DNA of 58,195 nucleotides from assembly GCA_018902845.1 (NCBI GenBank), contig JAHIPV010000022.1, forward strand, positions 1 to 58,195. Reading direction: 5' to 3'. Position 1 is the first letter of the stretch. Each line of letters opens with the position of its first letter. The DNA is from Patescibacteria group bacterium (GTDB lineage: Bacteria > Patescibacteriota > Microgenomatia > UBA12405). Of this stretch, positions 7,717-15,594 are shown one piece after another. The notes beneath the pieces were generated by a model. The model was not told the origin of the DNA, did no database searches, and worked only from the letters and a program-made list of their open reading frames with translations. A program made the position numbers and the translations under genes.

Positions 7717-8337
7717 ATGAGCTTACCCAAGGCGATTAGAGATGTAGTGGCGGTTTTTGAAAGATTGCCTGGCATAGGTCCAAAAAGTGCTACCAGGTTG
7801 GCTTTTTATTTACTTAATGTACCCGATATTTTTTGTGAAGAATTTTCGGATGCAATTGGTGTTTTGAAGAAAAATATTAAGATTTGTAAAAAATGTTTTT
7901 CGGTGGCGGATACAGATTTGTGTAAAGTGTGTGCCGACAAAAGTAGAAACGAGAGGGAAATATGTGTGGTTGATAAGGCTATTGATATGTTGGCTATAGA
8001 AAGAATGGGTGTATTTAAGGGGGTTTATCATGTTTTGGGCGGAGTGATTAATCCGCTTGAACACGTAGGACCAGAAGATATAAAAATTTTTGAATTATTA
8101 GAAAGAGTTAGGAATCTGGAAACTTTGGATAAAATAGAGGTTTTGATTGCTACAAGTTTGACAATGGAAGGAGAGGCGACGGCTTTATATATTAAAAATA
8201 GGATTGAGAAGCTTGATATTGAAGATGATATGGTTAAAATAACCAGAATAGGATCGGGATTGCCTGTTGGTGCGGATTTGGAATATGCGGATGAAGCAAC
8301 TTTGAGCAGAGCTATGAATGGACGTAAAAATATGTGA
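7717..8337 (+). CDS. recR: Recombination protein RecR
   Basis: The 206-residue product has the RecR architecture: a helix-hairpin-helix (LPGIGPKSATRLAFYLL, residues 17-33), a four-Cys zinc finger (CKKCFSVADTDLCKVC), and a Toprim domain with ICVVDKAIDMLAIER and the YHVLGGVINPLEHVGPEDI segment. RecR acts with RecO/RecF in loading RecA at gaps. It starts six bases after ybaB and has no clear Shine-Dalgarno, so it is probably coupled. Confidence 0.93.
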   Translation: MSLPKAIRDVVAVFERLPGIGPKSATRLAFYLLNVPDIFCEEFSDAIGVLKKNIKICKKCFSVADTDLCKVCADKSRNEREICVVDKAIDMLAIERMGVFKGVYHVLGGVINPLEHVGPEDIKIFELLERVRNLETLDKIEVLIATSLTMEGEATALYIKNRIEKLDIEDDMVKITRIGSGLPVGADLEYADEATLSRAMNGRKNM

Positions 8338-8416
8338 TTTTTAAATTTCCAAATCACAAACCACAATTTTCAAACAATAGCCAATCATACAAACTATAAA
8401 CAAGACAAACTTGAAT
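8338..8416. repeat. A/C-rich intergenic tract (CAAATCACAAACCACAA type)
   Basis: The stretch after recR is built of short CAAATCACAA-like words. The same kind of tract recurs near 14340-14411, 27185-27220, 27380-27420 and 50320-50355, and TTTTTAATTT-type versions occur at 31552-31582, 44577-44636 and 51100-51130. Confidence 0.5.
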
Positions 8417-8446
8417 TTGACAATATGATTGTACAAGTTGTACAAT
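8417..8446 (+). promoter_or_regulatory. Promoter of the first toxin-antitoxin operon
   Basis: TTGACA (8417-8422), an 18-base spacer and TACAAT (8441-8446) precede the antitoxin ATG at 8453 by six bases, predicting a leaderless transcript. Confidence 0.7.
8428..8446. promoter_or_regulatory. Palindromic operator overlapping the -10
   Basis: ATTGTACAA and TTGTACAAT form a perfect 9-base inverted repeat around one G. The right arm contains the -10 hexamer, so a bound antitoxin dimer would block RNA polymerase. This is the usual autoregulation of type II toxin-antitoxin operons. Confidence 0.75.
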
Positions 8447-8452
8447 GAGAAT

Positions 8453-8716
8453 ATGAAAGCGATAAGGATAGGTGCCAGTCAGGCTAGAAACGATTTTTTT
8501 AATATGTTGTTGGCTGTAAGAGAGGGACAGGTTTTTGATATAACTTATAAAGATGAAGTGGTAGCCGTGGTAAAAAAAAAGAAAAAGAAACAGTTTGATT
8601 GGGGAAAGTATAAGAAGAATTTAAAGAAATGGGATAAAATTTTAGCTAAATCTGATTGGAGTGATTTAGAGCAAGTTAGAAAGGACTTTAATAAAAAGAG
8701 GTTTCCAGAATGGTAA
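8453..8716 (+). CDS. Antitoxin of a VapBC-type pair
   Basis: The start is taken as the ATG at 8453, since the TTG at 8429 lies inside the operator. The 87-residue product begins MKAIRIGASQARNDFFNMLL, matching the Phd/YefM-type DNA-binding fold, and has a Lys-rich middle and a C-terminal toxin-binding tail ending in KKRFPEW. It overlaps the PIN-domain toxin by seven bases. It should neutralise that toxin and repress the operon through the palindrome upstream. Phd/YefM rather than AbrB-type family is my reading. Confidence 0.75.
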   Translation: MKAIRIGASQARNDFFNMLLAVREGQVFDITYKDEVVAVVKKKKKKQFDWGKYKKNLKKWDKILAKSDWSDLEQVRKDFNKKRFPEW

Positions 8717-9093
8717 AAGTTGTTTTAGATACGTCAGTTTTGATCGAAGAGATAAGAAAAGGAAGTGTGTTTTTGGCAAGATTGGCAACATTGGCTGAAA
8801 ATGAAAAGATATTTTTATATGTTCCGGTAATTGTGATTAGTGAACTGTGGGCAGGCGAGTCGATGAACAGTGTGATTAATAAAAGAACTGTTATACAAAA
8901 AATAAAACCTTTTAAAAGGATTGAAATTGATGAAAAGATTGCTAAAAAAACTGGTGAGTTAATTCGATGTGGACAATGCAAAGGTTTTGACGCTTTGATT
9001 GCGGCGTGTTGTATTGAGAATAAGGCAAAATTAGCTACTTTAAATATTAAGGATTTTGAGAAAGTTAAAGAGCTTAAAATATGGAAGAGTTAG
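8710..9093 (+). CDS. PIN-domain toxin (VapC-like)
   Basis: The 127-residue product opens with VKVVLDTSVLIEEIRKG, giving the first acidic residue of a PIN nuclease (Asp7). VISELWAGES supplies the conserved Glu, and GFDALIAACCIENKAKLATL the later Asp. PIN toxins are magnesium-dependent ribonucleases that often cut tRNA or rRNA. It is co-transcribed with the overlapping antitoxin gene. The active-site residues look intact. Confidence 0.88.
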   Translation: MVKVVLDTSVLIEEIRKGSVFLARLATLAENEKIFLYVPVIVISELWAGESMNSVINKRTVIQKIKPFKRIEIDEKIAKKTGELIRCGQCKGFDALIAACCIENKAKLATLNIKDFEKVKELKIWKS

Positions 9094-9132
9094 ATAACTA
9101 GATAACTAGAAAGAAAGAAGATTTGGGTAAGG

Positions 9133-9138
9133 TAGAAT
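9133..9138 (+). promoter_or_regulatory. -10 element before the coiled-coil gene
   Basis: TAGAAT lies five bases before the GTG start at 9144. No clear -35 is visible. Confidence 0.4.
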
Positions 9139-9143
9139 AGGTT

Positions 9144-9653
9144 GTGGTAAAAAAGATTTCTAAGCAGGTATTAGAAGGGCTGGGAAGTATCGGAAATGAG
9201 TTGGGAGAGCAGTTAAAAGGAGAAGTAAAAAAAGCTGTTGGTGTTGATGAGAAAAAAGATAAAAATAGTGATGGTGGCAGTGGTATTGATTTGTTTCCTG
9301 ATTTAGTAGAGATGAGTAAAGGTGAAATGAATGAAAAACAGGTGGAGGATGAGATGAAAAAAAGGCAAGAAATGGCAGAATTGAGGCAGGCGATGGGATT
9401 AGGGCGTGATGTGGAGAAAGAAATGGAAGAGGTTAGAAGAAAAAGAGAAAATGAAGAGGAAGATGAGAGAAGGCGTGAAGAAGAGTTAAAGGAGAGAAAA
9501 AAACGAGAGAGAGCTGAGCAAATGACGGTAGTTGATGATGAAACACCACAACATAAGAAAAGGAAAAAACGTGGTGGTGCATTTGCTAGGGGTAAGAAGC
9601 CAAGTGCAGAGGAAATGACGGCGACAGGGGAGTTTAGCAAGAAGGGGGAGTGA
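9144..9653 (+). CDS. Highly charged coiled-coil protein of unknown function
   Basis: I do not recognise a family. The GTG at 9144 gives 169 residues. The first 80 are mixed, with FPDLVEMSKGEMNEKQVEDE. Residues 75-130 are almost entirely Glu, Arg and Lys and should form a long coiled coil, and the tail is basic (HKKRKKRGGAFARGKKPS). There is no signal peptide or membrane segment. The basic tail suggests nucleic-acid or ribosome association, which is inference. The gene sits alone between the toxin-antitoxin pair and cysS, with its own -10. Confidence 0.65.
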   Translation: MVKKISKQVLEGLGSIGNELGEQLKGEVKKAVGVDEKKDKNSDGGSGIDLFPDLVEMSKGEMNEKQVEDEMKKRQEMAELRQAMGLGRDVEKEMEEVRRKRENEEEDERRREEELKERKKRERAEQMTVVDDETPQHKKRKKRGGAFARGKKPSAEEMTATGEFSKKGE

Positions 9654-9665
9654 GGAATTTTGGGA

Positions 9666-9671
9666 TATAAT
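9666..9671 (+). promoter_or_regulatory. -10 element of cysS
   Basis: TATAAT lies six bases before the cysS ATG at 9678, so the transcript should begin at or next to the start codon. Confidence 0.6.
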
Positions 9672-9677
9672 AGGATT

Positions 9678-11084
9678 ATGAAGATGAGGGTTTATAATAC
9701 GGCCAGTAGAAGGAAAGAAGAATTAAGGACCATAAGAAAGGGGAAGGTTGGGATTTATAGTTGTGGACCGACTGTTTATTGGGATCAGCACATTGGCAAT
9801 ATGTATGCTTTTTTGAGTTGGGATGTGTTGAATTGGGTGTTGAAGTACATTGGCTATGAAACAAAATGGGTAATGAATATTACCGATGTAGGGCATTTGA
9901 CTTCTGATAATGATACGGGGGAAGACAAAATGGAAAAGGGAGCAAAAAGAGAAGGACTAACAGTGTGGGAGATTGCCAAAAAGTACGAGAAGCAGTTTAT
10001 GGAGAGCTTGGAATTATTGAATATAGAGAAACCAGATGTATTTTGTAGAGCTACGGAACATATAGAAGAACAAATTAGATTGGCCAAACGAATCGAAAAA
10101 AATGGTTTTTCTTATAAAACAAAAACTGGGTTAGTGTTTGATACGGAAAAATTTAAAGATTATGCCAAGTTTGCCAACTTGAAACTTGAAAAATTAGATA
10201 TGGGTAACAGGGTTGAAGTTGATAAGGGAAAGAAGCATGAGTGGGATTTTTTGCTTTGGGTAACCAACCAACCTGATCATATTATGAAATGGGATAGTCC
10301 GTGGGGACAGGGGTTTCCTGGTTGGCATATTGAGTGTACGGCTATGTCGACGAAATATTTAGGTGAGCTTTTTGATATTCATACCGGTGGAATGGAGCAT
10401 ATTCCGGTTCATCACACTAACGAAATTGCTCAAGGTTATGGTGCTTTTGGAAAAATGACTGCTAATTATTGGATGCATAATGCTTGGTTGAGTTTAAAAA
10501 AAGGGAAAATGAGCAAATCTGGTGGTGGTGGATATACGGTACAAGATTTGGTTAAACAAGGTTTTGATCTCTTGGCATTAAGATATTTGGTTTTGATGAG
10601 TCATTACAGAAAAGGATTGATTTTTTCTATTGAATCATTAAAAGCCGCAAAGAATGGTTTAGAAAAGTTGAGAGATTTTGTTAAAAAATCGAAAGTTGAA
10701 AGCAGGAAAGTGAAAAGTAGGGCAAAAATAAAAATAAATGAAAAATATAAAAAGTTATTTATAGAGAAACTGAGCGATGATTTGGCTATGCCAGAGGCAA
10801 TGGCTATAGTGTGGAAGATGGTGAAGGATGAGAGTGTAAGTTTGGGTGATAGACTAGTGACTTTGATGGATTTTGATAGGGTTTTGGGATTGAATTTGGT
10901 TTCTGTAGGAGAAAGAGGTATTGAGAGTGTGCCTGAAGAGATAAAAAAAATGATTAAAGACAGAGAGGAGTTTAGATTGGCGCAAAACTGGAAAGAGGCA
11001 GATAGATTAAGAGATTTAATTAAGAAAAAAGGTTTTGTGGTTGAAGATGCGGGTGAAAAGTATAGAATTAAAAGAGTTGGTTAA
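9678..11084 (+). CDS. cysS: Cysteine--tRNA ligase
   Basis: The class I synthetase is clear from Cys29 and HIGN (residues 38-41), GWHIECTAMS with the second zinc Cys, HTGGMEHIPVHHTNEIAQ with the remaining ligands, and KMSKS in the KGKMSKSGGG loop. It charges tRNA-Cys in the cytoplasm. The ATG at 9678 is chosen because a TATAAT ends six bases before it; the TTG at 9660 overlaps that promoter. The anticodon-binding tail after about residue 330 carries a Lys/Ser/Arg-rich insertion (KKSKVESRKVKSRAKIK). Length of 468 is normal. Confidence 0.95.
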   Translation: MKMRVYNTASRRKEELRTIRKGKVGIYSCGPTVYWDQHIGNMYAFLSWDVLNWVLKYIGYETKWVMNITDVGHLTSDNDTGEDKMEKGAKREGLTVWEIAKKYEKQFMESLELLNIEKPDVFCRATEHIEEQIRLAKRIEKNGFSYKTKTGLVFDTEKFKDYAKFANLKLEKLDMGNRVEVDKGKKHEWDFLLWVTNQPDHIMKWDSPWGQGFPGWHIECTAMSTKYLGELFDIHTGGMEHIPVHHTNEIAQGYGAFGKMTANYWMHNAWLSLKKGKMSKSGGGGYTVQDLVKQGFDLLALRYLVLMSHYRKGLIFSIESLKAAKNGLEKLRDFVKKSKVESRKVKSRAKIKINEKYKKLFIEKLSDDLAMPEAMAIVWKMVKDESVSLGDRLVTLMDFDRVLGLNLVSVGERGIESVPEEIKKMIKDREEFRLAQNWKEADRLRDLIKKKGFVVEDAGEKYRIKRVG

Positions 11085-11115
11085 TTTTACTTGTGGAAAA
11101 AGTTAAAAGATTTGG

Positions 11116-11121
11116 TAGAAT
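11116..11121 (+). promoter_or_regulatory. -10 element of the rpsF operon
   Basis: TGGTAGAAT has an extended -10 form, and TTGTGG sits 19 bases upstream. Initiation here gives a leader of about 70 bases before rpsF, unlike the leaderless pattern elsewhere; that leader could hold ribosomal-protein autoregulation, which is inference. Confidence 0.45.
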
Positions 11122-11197
11122 ATAAAAGTTAATTAAAAAAAATATTAAAAAGAAATTGTTGAATTGGAAAGTAAATTCCGAAGAACTTAATTAGTTT

Positions 11198-11494
11198 ATG
11201 GCAAAAGAAAAGTGGACATATCGATTGATTTTTGAACTTGATCCCAGTTTTAAAACAGAGGATTGTGAGAGTGTTTTTGACGGGATTAAGTTTTTTGGTA
11301 AAGGATTTGGTATTACTTTTGATAAACCCGAAAGTATGGGTACAAAAGAACTGGCCTACGAAATAAACGGTTTTAATAGGGCCGGGTTTTGGGTTATGCG
11401 ATTTTTGTTGGACAAAAAAAAGAGTTTTGATGCATTTAACGTTTTTTTAAACAGAGAGAAGAAAATTATTCGTTATTTAATTTTAAAAATTTAA
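11198..11494 (+). CDS. rpsF: Ribosomal protein bS6
   Basis: The 98-residue product follows the bS6 ferredoxin-like fold: YRLIFELDPSF, a central GTKELAYEINGFNRAGFWVMRF and a C-terminal strand ending in KIIRYLILKI. It binds the platform of the small subunit together with bS18. The operon order rpsF-ssb-rpsR is the standard bacterial one and fixes the identity. The start of ssb lies 13 bases after the stop. Confidence 0.9.
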   Translation: MAKEKWTYRLIFELDPSFKTEDCESVFDGIKFFGKGFGITFDKPESMGTKELAYEINGFNRAGFWVMRFLLDKKKSFDAFNVFLNREKKIIRYLILKI

Positions 11495-11507
11495 AGGAAA
11501 TAAAAAG

Positions 11508-12053
11508 ATGGCTAGCAGATGTCTAAATAGAGTAATGTTAATTGGTAACTTAACCAGGGATCCAGAGTTGAGATATACACCTGGAGGAATGGCAGTTGTT
11601 TCTTTTGGTTTGGCAACTAATCGAAGTTGGACTACAAAACAAGGTGAAAAAAAGGAAGATGCCCAATTTCATCGGATTGTTGCTTGGAATAAATTAGCAG
11701 AATTGTGTTCTCAGTTGCTTGCAAAAGGGACTAGAGTTTTTGTAGCTGGCAGATTGCAATATCGAGAATGGACAAATCAGGAAGGAGAAAGGAAACAAGT
11801 GTCGGAGATTATTATTGATGATATGATTTTGTTGACATCCAAGAATAATTCTCAAAAAGCTCAATTTGGTGATAGTTTTTCCCCAGTAGACGATGTTACT
11901 TCTGGACAGGTTGAGGACATAGTTATTCCCGATGATCTTGGTAACATCGATGATGTTTCTATTGATGAGCCTAAAAACAAAGAGAAAGTTTCATCTGTTA
12001 AAGTTGGTAAAACCAAAAAAGAAACGGAAAGTAGTGAGGACATGCCGTTTTAA
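11508..12053 (+). CDS. ssb: Single-stranded DNA-binding protein
   Basis: An OB-fold occupies the first 110 residues: RVMLIGNLTRDPELRYTPGG, SFGLATNRSW, FHRIVAWNKLAELC and GRLQYREWTNQEGERK. A disordered acidic linker follows, ending in SSEDMPF, the partner-binding tip typical of SSB. The protein coats single-stranded DNA in replication and repair. It sits between the bS6 and bS18 genes as usual. Confidence 0.95.
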   Translation: MASRCLNRVMLIGNLTRDPELRYTPGGMAVVSFGLATNRSWTTKQGEKKEDAQFHRIVAWNKLAELCSQLLAKGTRVFVAGRLQYREWTNQEGERKQVSEIIIDDMILLTSKNNSQKAQFGDSFSPVDDVTSGQVEDIVIPDDLGNIDDVSIDEPKNKEKVSSVKVGKTKKETESSEDMPF

Positions 12054-12061
12054 TAAATATT

Positions 12062-12304
12062 ATGAGAAAAGTAAAAAAGAAAATTAGAAAAAGGGCACGA
12101 GCCAAAGAGTGTCCTTTTTGTAAGGACAAAAGTAAAATTAGTTGGGAGGAATATGAGTTATTGAAAGATTTTTTGTCGCCTAGGGCTAGAATTTTATCTA
12201 GAAGCATAACTGCGGTTTGTGCTAAACATCAAAAGCATTTGACTAGGGCGGTAAAGAGGGCGCGTCATTTAGCCTTATTGCCTTTTGTGGTGAAGTCGGA
12301 ATAA
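12062..12304 (+). CDS. rpsR: Ribosomal protein bS18
   Basis: The 80-residue basic protein has ECPFCKDK near residue 16, a possible zinc pair, then the S18 core LKDFLSPRARILSRSITAVC, HQKHLTRAVKRARHLALLPF and a short tail. It pairs with bS6 on the 30S platform. Eight bases separate it from ssb. Confidence 0.95.
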   Translation: MRKVKKKIRKRARAKECPFCKDKSKISWEEYELLKDFLSPRARILSRSITAVCAKHQKHLTRAVKRARHLALLPFVVKSE

Positions 12305-12353
12305 GTAAAATTAAACGGGTAGTGTTTGCTGTAACTTGTTACAATTAATATTG

Positions 12354-13130
12354 ATGGGTAAAGAATTAGAATTAGATAAGGTTTTGGCAGAATGGTGTTT
12401 AAAATTTTCTGCTTCTGTTTATGAGCTTTTGGTAAAAAAAGGTGATATGGTTGACAGGGAAGATGTTTTGGCTAGATCTAAAAAGGTGGAATTGAGGGAG
12501 GTTTTGTCAGACGAATGGTTGTCCGGTTGGTTTGGTGGAGAAATTCGGAATGAATTGCTGGCGTTGAAAGGTAAAGAGATCAAAAAAGGTGAATTGTTGT
12601 TGAAAAAGGGAAAATTTTTCAAAAAGAGGTTACTGTCTCCGGTTGGTGGGGAACTGATGGATGTGGACGAGTTTTGTAATCTGAAAGTAAAAATTAAATT
12701 AGACGAAAAGAGTAAACTGTTATCACCGATTAAAGCTAGGGTTTCTAATGTGTCCGATGGGGAAATAACGTTGGAATTTGAAGCATGGGAACTTAAGGGT
12801 ATTTGTATTTTTTCCGGTAAAACATGGGGAAATATATCATTATTTTGTCTGGAAAAGACAAGGGATTTGGAAGAAGGTATGAATGGGGAAATTGTTTTTA
12901 CAAAATTTTTGGATCAGGCCTTTGTGACAAAGGCGGAAGTTTTGGGGATAAATGGGATTGTTTTGGTGGGTGATAGTGTAGCAACTGAAGCGGATCTTGA
13001 ATTTAGATTGCCTGTTTTAAAAATAACCGATTATTCTTTTAAAGGATTAAAATCGGTTTTAGATGAAAAAAAAAGATATAGAGTTTTACTTAATTCGGAG
13101 ACAAAAAGACTTTTGTTTGTTGTAGAATAG
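12354..13130 (+). CDS. Conserved-looking protein with barrel-sandwich-like repeats
   Basis: I do not recognise a named family. The ATG at 12354 is preferred over the TTG at 12336; TACAAT lies eight bases upstream. The 258-residue product has no signal peptide. Two segments, VKKGDMVDREDVLARSKK and LLKKGKFFKKRLLSPVGG, resemble half-motifs of biotinyl/lipoyl-type barrel-sandwich folds, and the rest is beta-rich. It lies between rpsR and ctpA, so a link to translation or protein quality control is possible but unproven. The frame runs to a TAG that overlaps the -10 of the next gene. Confidence 0.6.
   Translation: MGKELELDKVLAEWCLKFSASVYELLVKKGDMVDREDVLARSKKVELREVLSDEWLSGWFGGEIRNELLALKGKEIKKGELLLKKGKFFKKRLLSPVGGELMDVDEFCNLKVKIKLDEKSKLLSPIKARVSNVSDGEITLEFEAWELKGICIFSGKTWGNISLFCLEKTRDLEEGMNGEIVFTKFLDQAFVTKAEVLGINGIVLVGDSVATEADLEFRLPVLKITDYSFKGLKSVLDEKKRYRVLLNSETKRLLFVVE
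13123..13128 (+). promoter_or_regulatory. -10 element of ctpA
   Basis: TAGAAT overlaps the last codons and the stop of the preceding gene and lies nine bases before the ctpA ATG at 13138. Confidence 0.4.
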
Positions 13131-13137
13131 AGGATTG

Positions 13138-14334
13138 ATGAAAAGAATAAGAAACATAGCCTTACTGTCTTTTTTGATGGTTTTTGTGTCTTGTGTCAGT
13201 TTTAAATTAGGACAAAGGAGTGTAGAAGTATTGGGAGAGGGAAATCCGATGGATTTGTCTTTGATGTGGAAGGTTAGAGGGAGACTTAAGGAAGATTATT
13301 TAGAAAAGGAAAACATTGATGATAAAAAAATGTCTTATGGAGCTATTTCTGGATTAGTTGATTCTTTGGACGATCCTTACACTGTGTTTTTGCCCCCGAG
13401 TGATAATAAAGCTAATAGGGAAAATTTGGCGGGTGAATTTGGCGGAGTTGGTATTTCTTTGGGTTATAAAGAGAAAACTTTGGCAGTGATAGCGCCGTTG
13501 GCTAAGACACCGGCCGATAAGGCTGGTTTAAGAGCGGGGGACTTGATTTTGAAAATTATTGACAAGAGGAAAAATATTGACAAGGACACGGTTGGGATTA
13601 GCTTAGACGAGGCGGTTGAACTGATTAGGGGTGAGATTGGTAGTGAAGTGGTGTTGAACATTTACAGAGAAGGTGAGGATAAGCCCTTTGATGTGGCCTT
13701 GAAGAGGGATAATATAGTAGTTTCTAGTGTTGAGCTTGAAATAAAAGAAAAAGATGGAAAAAAAATTGGGTGGATTAAGTTGTATAAGTTTACAGAGAGA
13801 CTTTACGAGGAGTGGGATGAAATTATGAAAGAATTGCTTGAAGTTAAGCAAAGAGGTGAGCTGGCTGGGATTGTGCTGGATTTGAGAAATAACCCTGGAG
13901 GTTTTTTGGAGGCTAGTGTGATGGTGGCATCTGATTTTTTGAAGGAAGGAGTGGTGGTTAAACAAGAGTCATCTGATGGTACGACTGATGTTTATAAGGT
14001 TGACAGATCAAAAGGAAGAATGTTGGATGATAAAATGGTTGTTTTGATAAATGGTGGTAGTGCTTCGGCGGCGGAGATTTTGGCCGGTTGTTTACAAGAG
14101 TACAAGAGGGCGAAACTTTTGGGAGAAAAAAGTTTTGGTAAAGGAACCGTTCAAAGACCAGATGAATTTGAGGATGGTAGTGGTTTACATATAACTATAG
14201 CCAAGTGGTTGCTTCCTGGGGGTAAAAATATCCATGGAGAAGGAGTAAGTCCCGATGCGGAAATAGAATGGAATTATGAAGATAATGATCCTGCTTATGA
14301 AAAGGTTTATGAATCATTATTAAATGATTCATAA
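13138..14334 (+). CDS. ctpA: Carboxyl-terminal processing protease (S41)
   Basis: An N-terminal membrane anchor (residues 5-22) precedes the S41 N-terminal helices (YGAISGLVDSLDDPYTVFLP), a PDZ domain (about 95-180, GGVGISLGYKE), and the protease core. The catalytic Ser lies in INGGSASAAEILAG and the Lys in GEKSFGKGTVQ. It faces outside the membrane and would trim or degrade surface and secreted proteins from their C-termini. It starts seven bases after the upstream stop. The intact dyad suggests an active enzyme. Confidence 0.93.
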   Translation: MKRIRNIALLSFLMVFVSCVSFKLGQRSVEVLGEGNPMDLSLMWKVRGRLKEDYLEKENIDDKKMSYGAISGLVDSLDDPYTVFLPPSDNKANRENLAGEFGGVGISLGYKEKTLAVIAPLAKTPADKAGLRAGDLILKIIDKRKNIDKDTVGISLDEAVELIRGEIGSEVVLNIYREGEDKPFDVALKRDNIVVSSVELEIKEKDGKKIGWIKLYKFTERLYEEWDEIMKELLEVKQRGELAGIVLDLRNNPGGFLEASVMVASDFLKEGVVVKQESSDGTTDVYKVDRSKGRMLDDKMVVLINGGSASAAEILAGCLQEYKRAKLLGEKSFGKGTVQRPDEFEDGSGLHITIAKWLLPGGKNIHGEGVSPDAEIEWNYEDNDPAYEKVYESLLNDS

Positions 14335-14411
14335 ACAATAACCAATAACCAATCACACAAATTACAAACAATTTGCAACTTTTTAATTTACAAACAAATC
14401 GCAAACAAGAA

Positions 14412-15584
14412 ATGAGGAAAAAAAGTAATAATAAATTTAAGGTTTTTTTGATTGGTGTAGGAGTAGGAGTAGTTTTGATGGGTTCTGTTGTTGGTGGTGC
14501 GGTTTTTGACAGAATTAATAGATTTGAATTTTTAGATAAGATTTTTGGAGAAAGAAGTATGGATGGTGGTTCGTTGACAATAATGGACCGGGAGATTGTA
14601 AAAGAAGAGTCGATAGTTACCAAGGTTGTTGAAAAGGTTGGACCTAGTGTTGTGACGGTTTCTATTAGTAGAACCAAGGCTTTGGATTTTTGGGGTGATT
14701 TTTTTGGGCTTTCACCAGAAGTGCCACAAAAGAAAGAGGAAAAAACCGAACAGGATATTGGAACCGGTTTTGTGATAGCACGGGAAGGATTAATTGTAAC
14801 TAATAAGCATGTAGTTTCGGAAATAGGTGCAGAGTATAAGGTAATTACTAGTGACGACGAGGTATTGAGTGTGAAAAATATTTACAGAGATCCTGTAACT
14901 GATTTGGCGATTTTAAAAGTTGACAAGAGTGATTTGGAGCCGGTTGAGATGGGAGATTCGGATAGACTTAAGGTAGGCCAAACTGTCATTGCAATTGGAA
15001 CTGCCTTGGGTGAATTCAGATCAACAGTAACGACTGGAGTGGTTTCTGGTCTTGGCAGGGGAATTGTGGCTGAATCGTCTTTTGAGGGTTCGGAAAAGCT
15101 TGATAATGTGATCCAGACTGATGCAGCCATTAATCCGGGTAATTCTGGCGGACCTTTACTCAATTCTTCTGGGCAAGTTATTGGAGTAAATGTAGCGGTG
15201 TCTCAAATGGCAGAAAATATTGGCTTTGCTTTGCCGATTAATCTTATTAAAGCTTCGGTGGATAATTTTAAAAGTACGGGAGAATTTGATAGGCCATATT
15301 TAGGGGTAGTTTATAGAGTAATTTCGAAAAAAGCTGCTTTGCTAAATGAGGTTCCGCAGGGGGTTTATGTACAAGAGGTGTTGGAAGGAAGTCCGGCTGA
15401 AAAAGGTGGAATTGAAGTTGAAGATATTATCGTTGAGATTGATGGCAAGAAATTAGACGATGAAGATGAAAAAACCAGCTTGGTTAATATTATAAATAGT
15501 AAAAAAATAGGTGATACTGTGAAGATAAAAGTATGGAGAGACGGGGAAGAGAGGATATTTGATGTGAAGTTGACAAAGAAATGA
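14412..15584 (+). CDS. htrA: HtrA/DegP-type serine protease with PDZ domain
   Basis: The ATG at 14412 gives a signal anchor (residues about 8-30), a trypsin-like domain and one PDZ. The catalytic triad is visible as His in LIVTNKHVVSE, Asp in DPVTDLAILKV and Ser in NPGNSGGPLLNSSGQVIG. The PDZ domain contains YLGVVYRVISKKA and GSPAEKGGIEVEDII. HtrA proteases handle misfolded envelope proteins. The frame extends back to a TTG at 14373, but that region is the A/C-rich intergenic tract. Two surface proteases side by side suit a cell with a large secreted proteome. Confidence 0.93.
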   Translation: MRKKSNNKFKVFLIGVGVGVVLMGSVVGGAVFDRINRFEFLDKIFGERSMDGGSLTIMDREIVKEESIVTKVVEKVGPSVVTVSISRTKALDFWGDFFGLSPEVPQKKEEKTEQDIGTGFVIAREGLIVTNKHVVSEIGAEYKVITSDDEVLSVKNIYRDPVTDLAILKVDKSDLEPVEMGDSDRLKVGQTVIAIGTALGEFRSTVTTGVVSGLGRGIVAESSFEGSEKLDNVIQTDAAINPGNSGGPLLNSSGQVIGVNVAVSQMAENIGFALPINLIKASVDNFKSTGEFDRPYLGVVYRVISKKAALLNEVPQGVYVQEVLEGSPAEKGGIEVEDIIVEIDGKKLDDEDEKTSLVNIINSKKIGDTVKIKVWRDGEERIFDVKLTKK

Positions 15585-15594
15585 CAGATTGTAG

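Noticed and set aside
8338-8416. CRISPR-like array from repeated CAAATCACAA words
   Set aside because: The units are too short and irregular, with no spacers and no cas genes.
9098-9640. 180-codon minus-strand frame
   Set aside because: It mirrors the charged coiled-coil gene; the predicted protein is Ser/Phe-rich antisense sequence with no motif.
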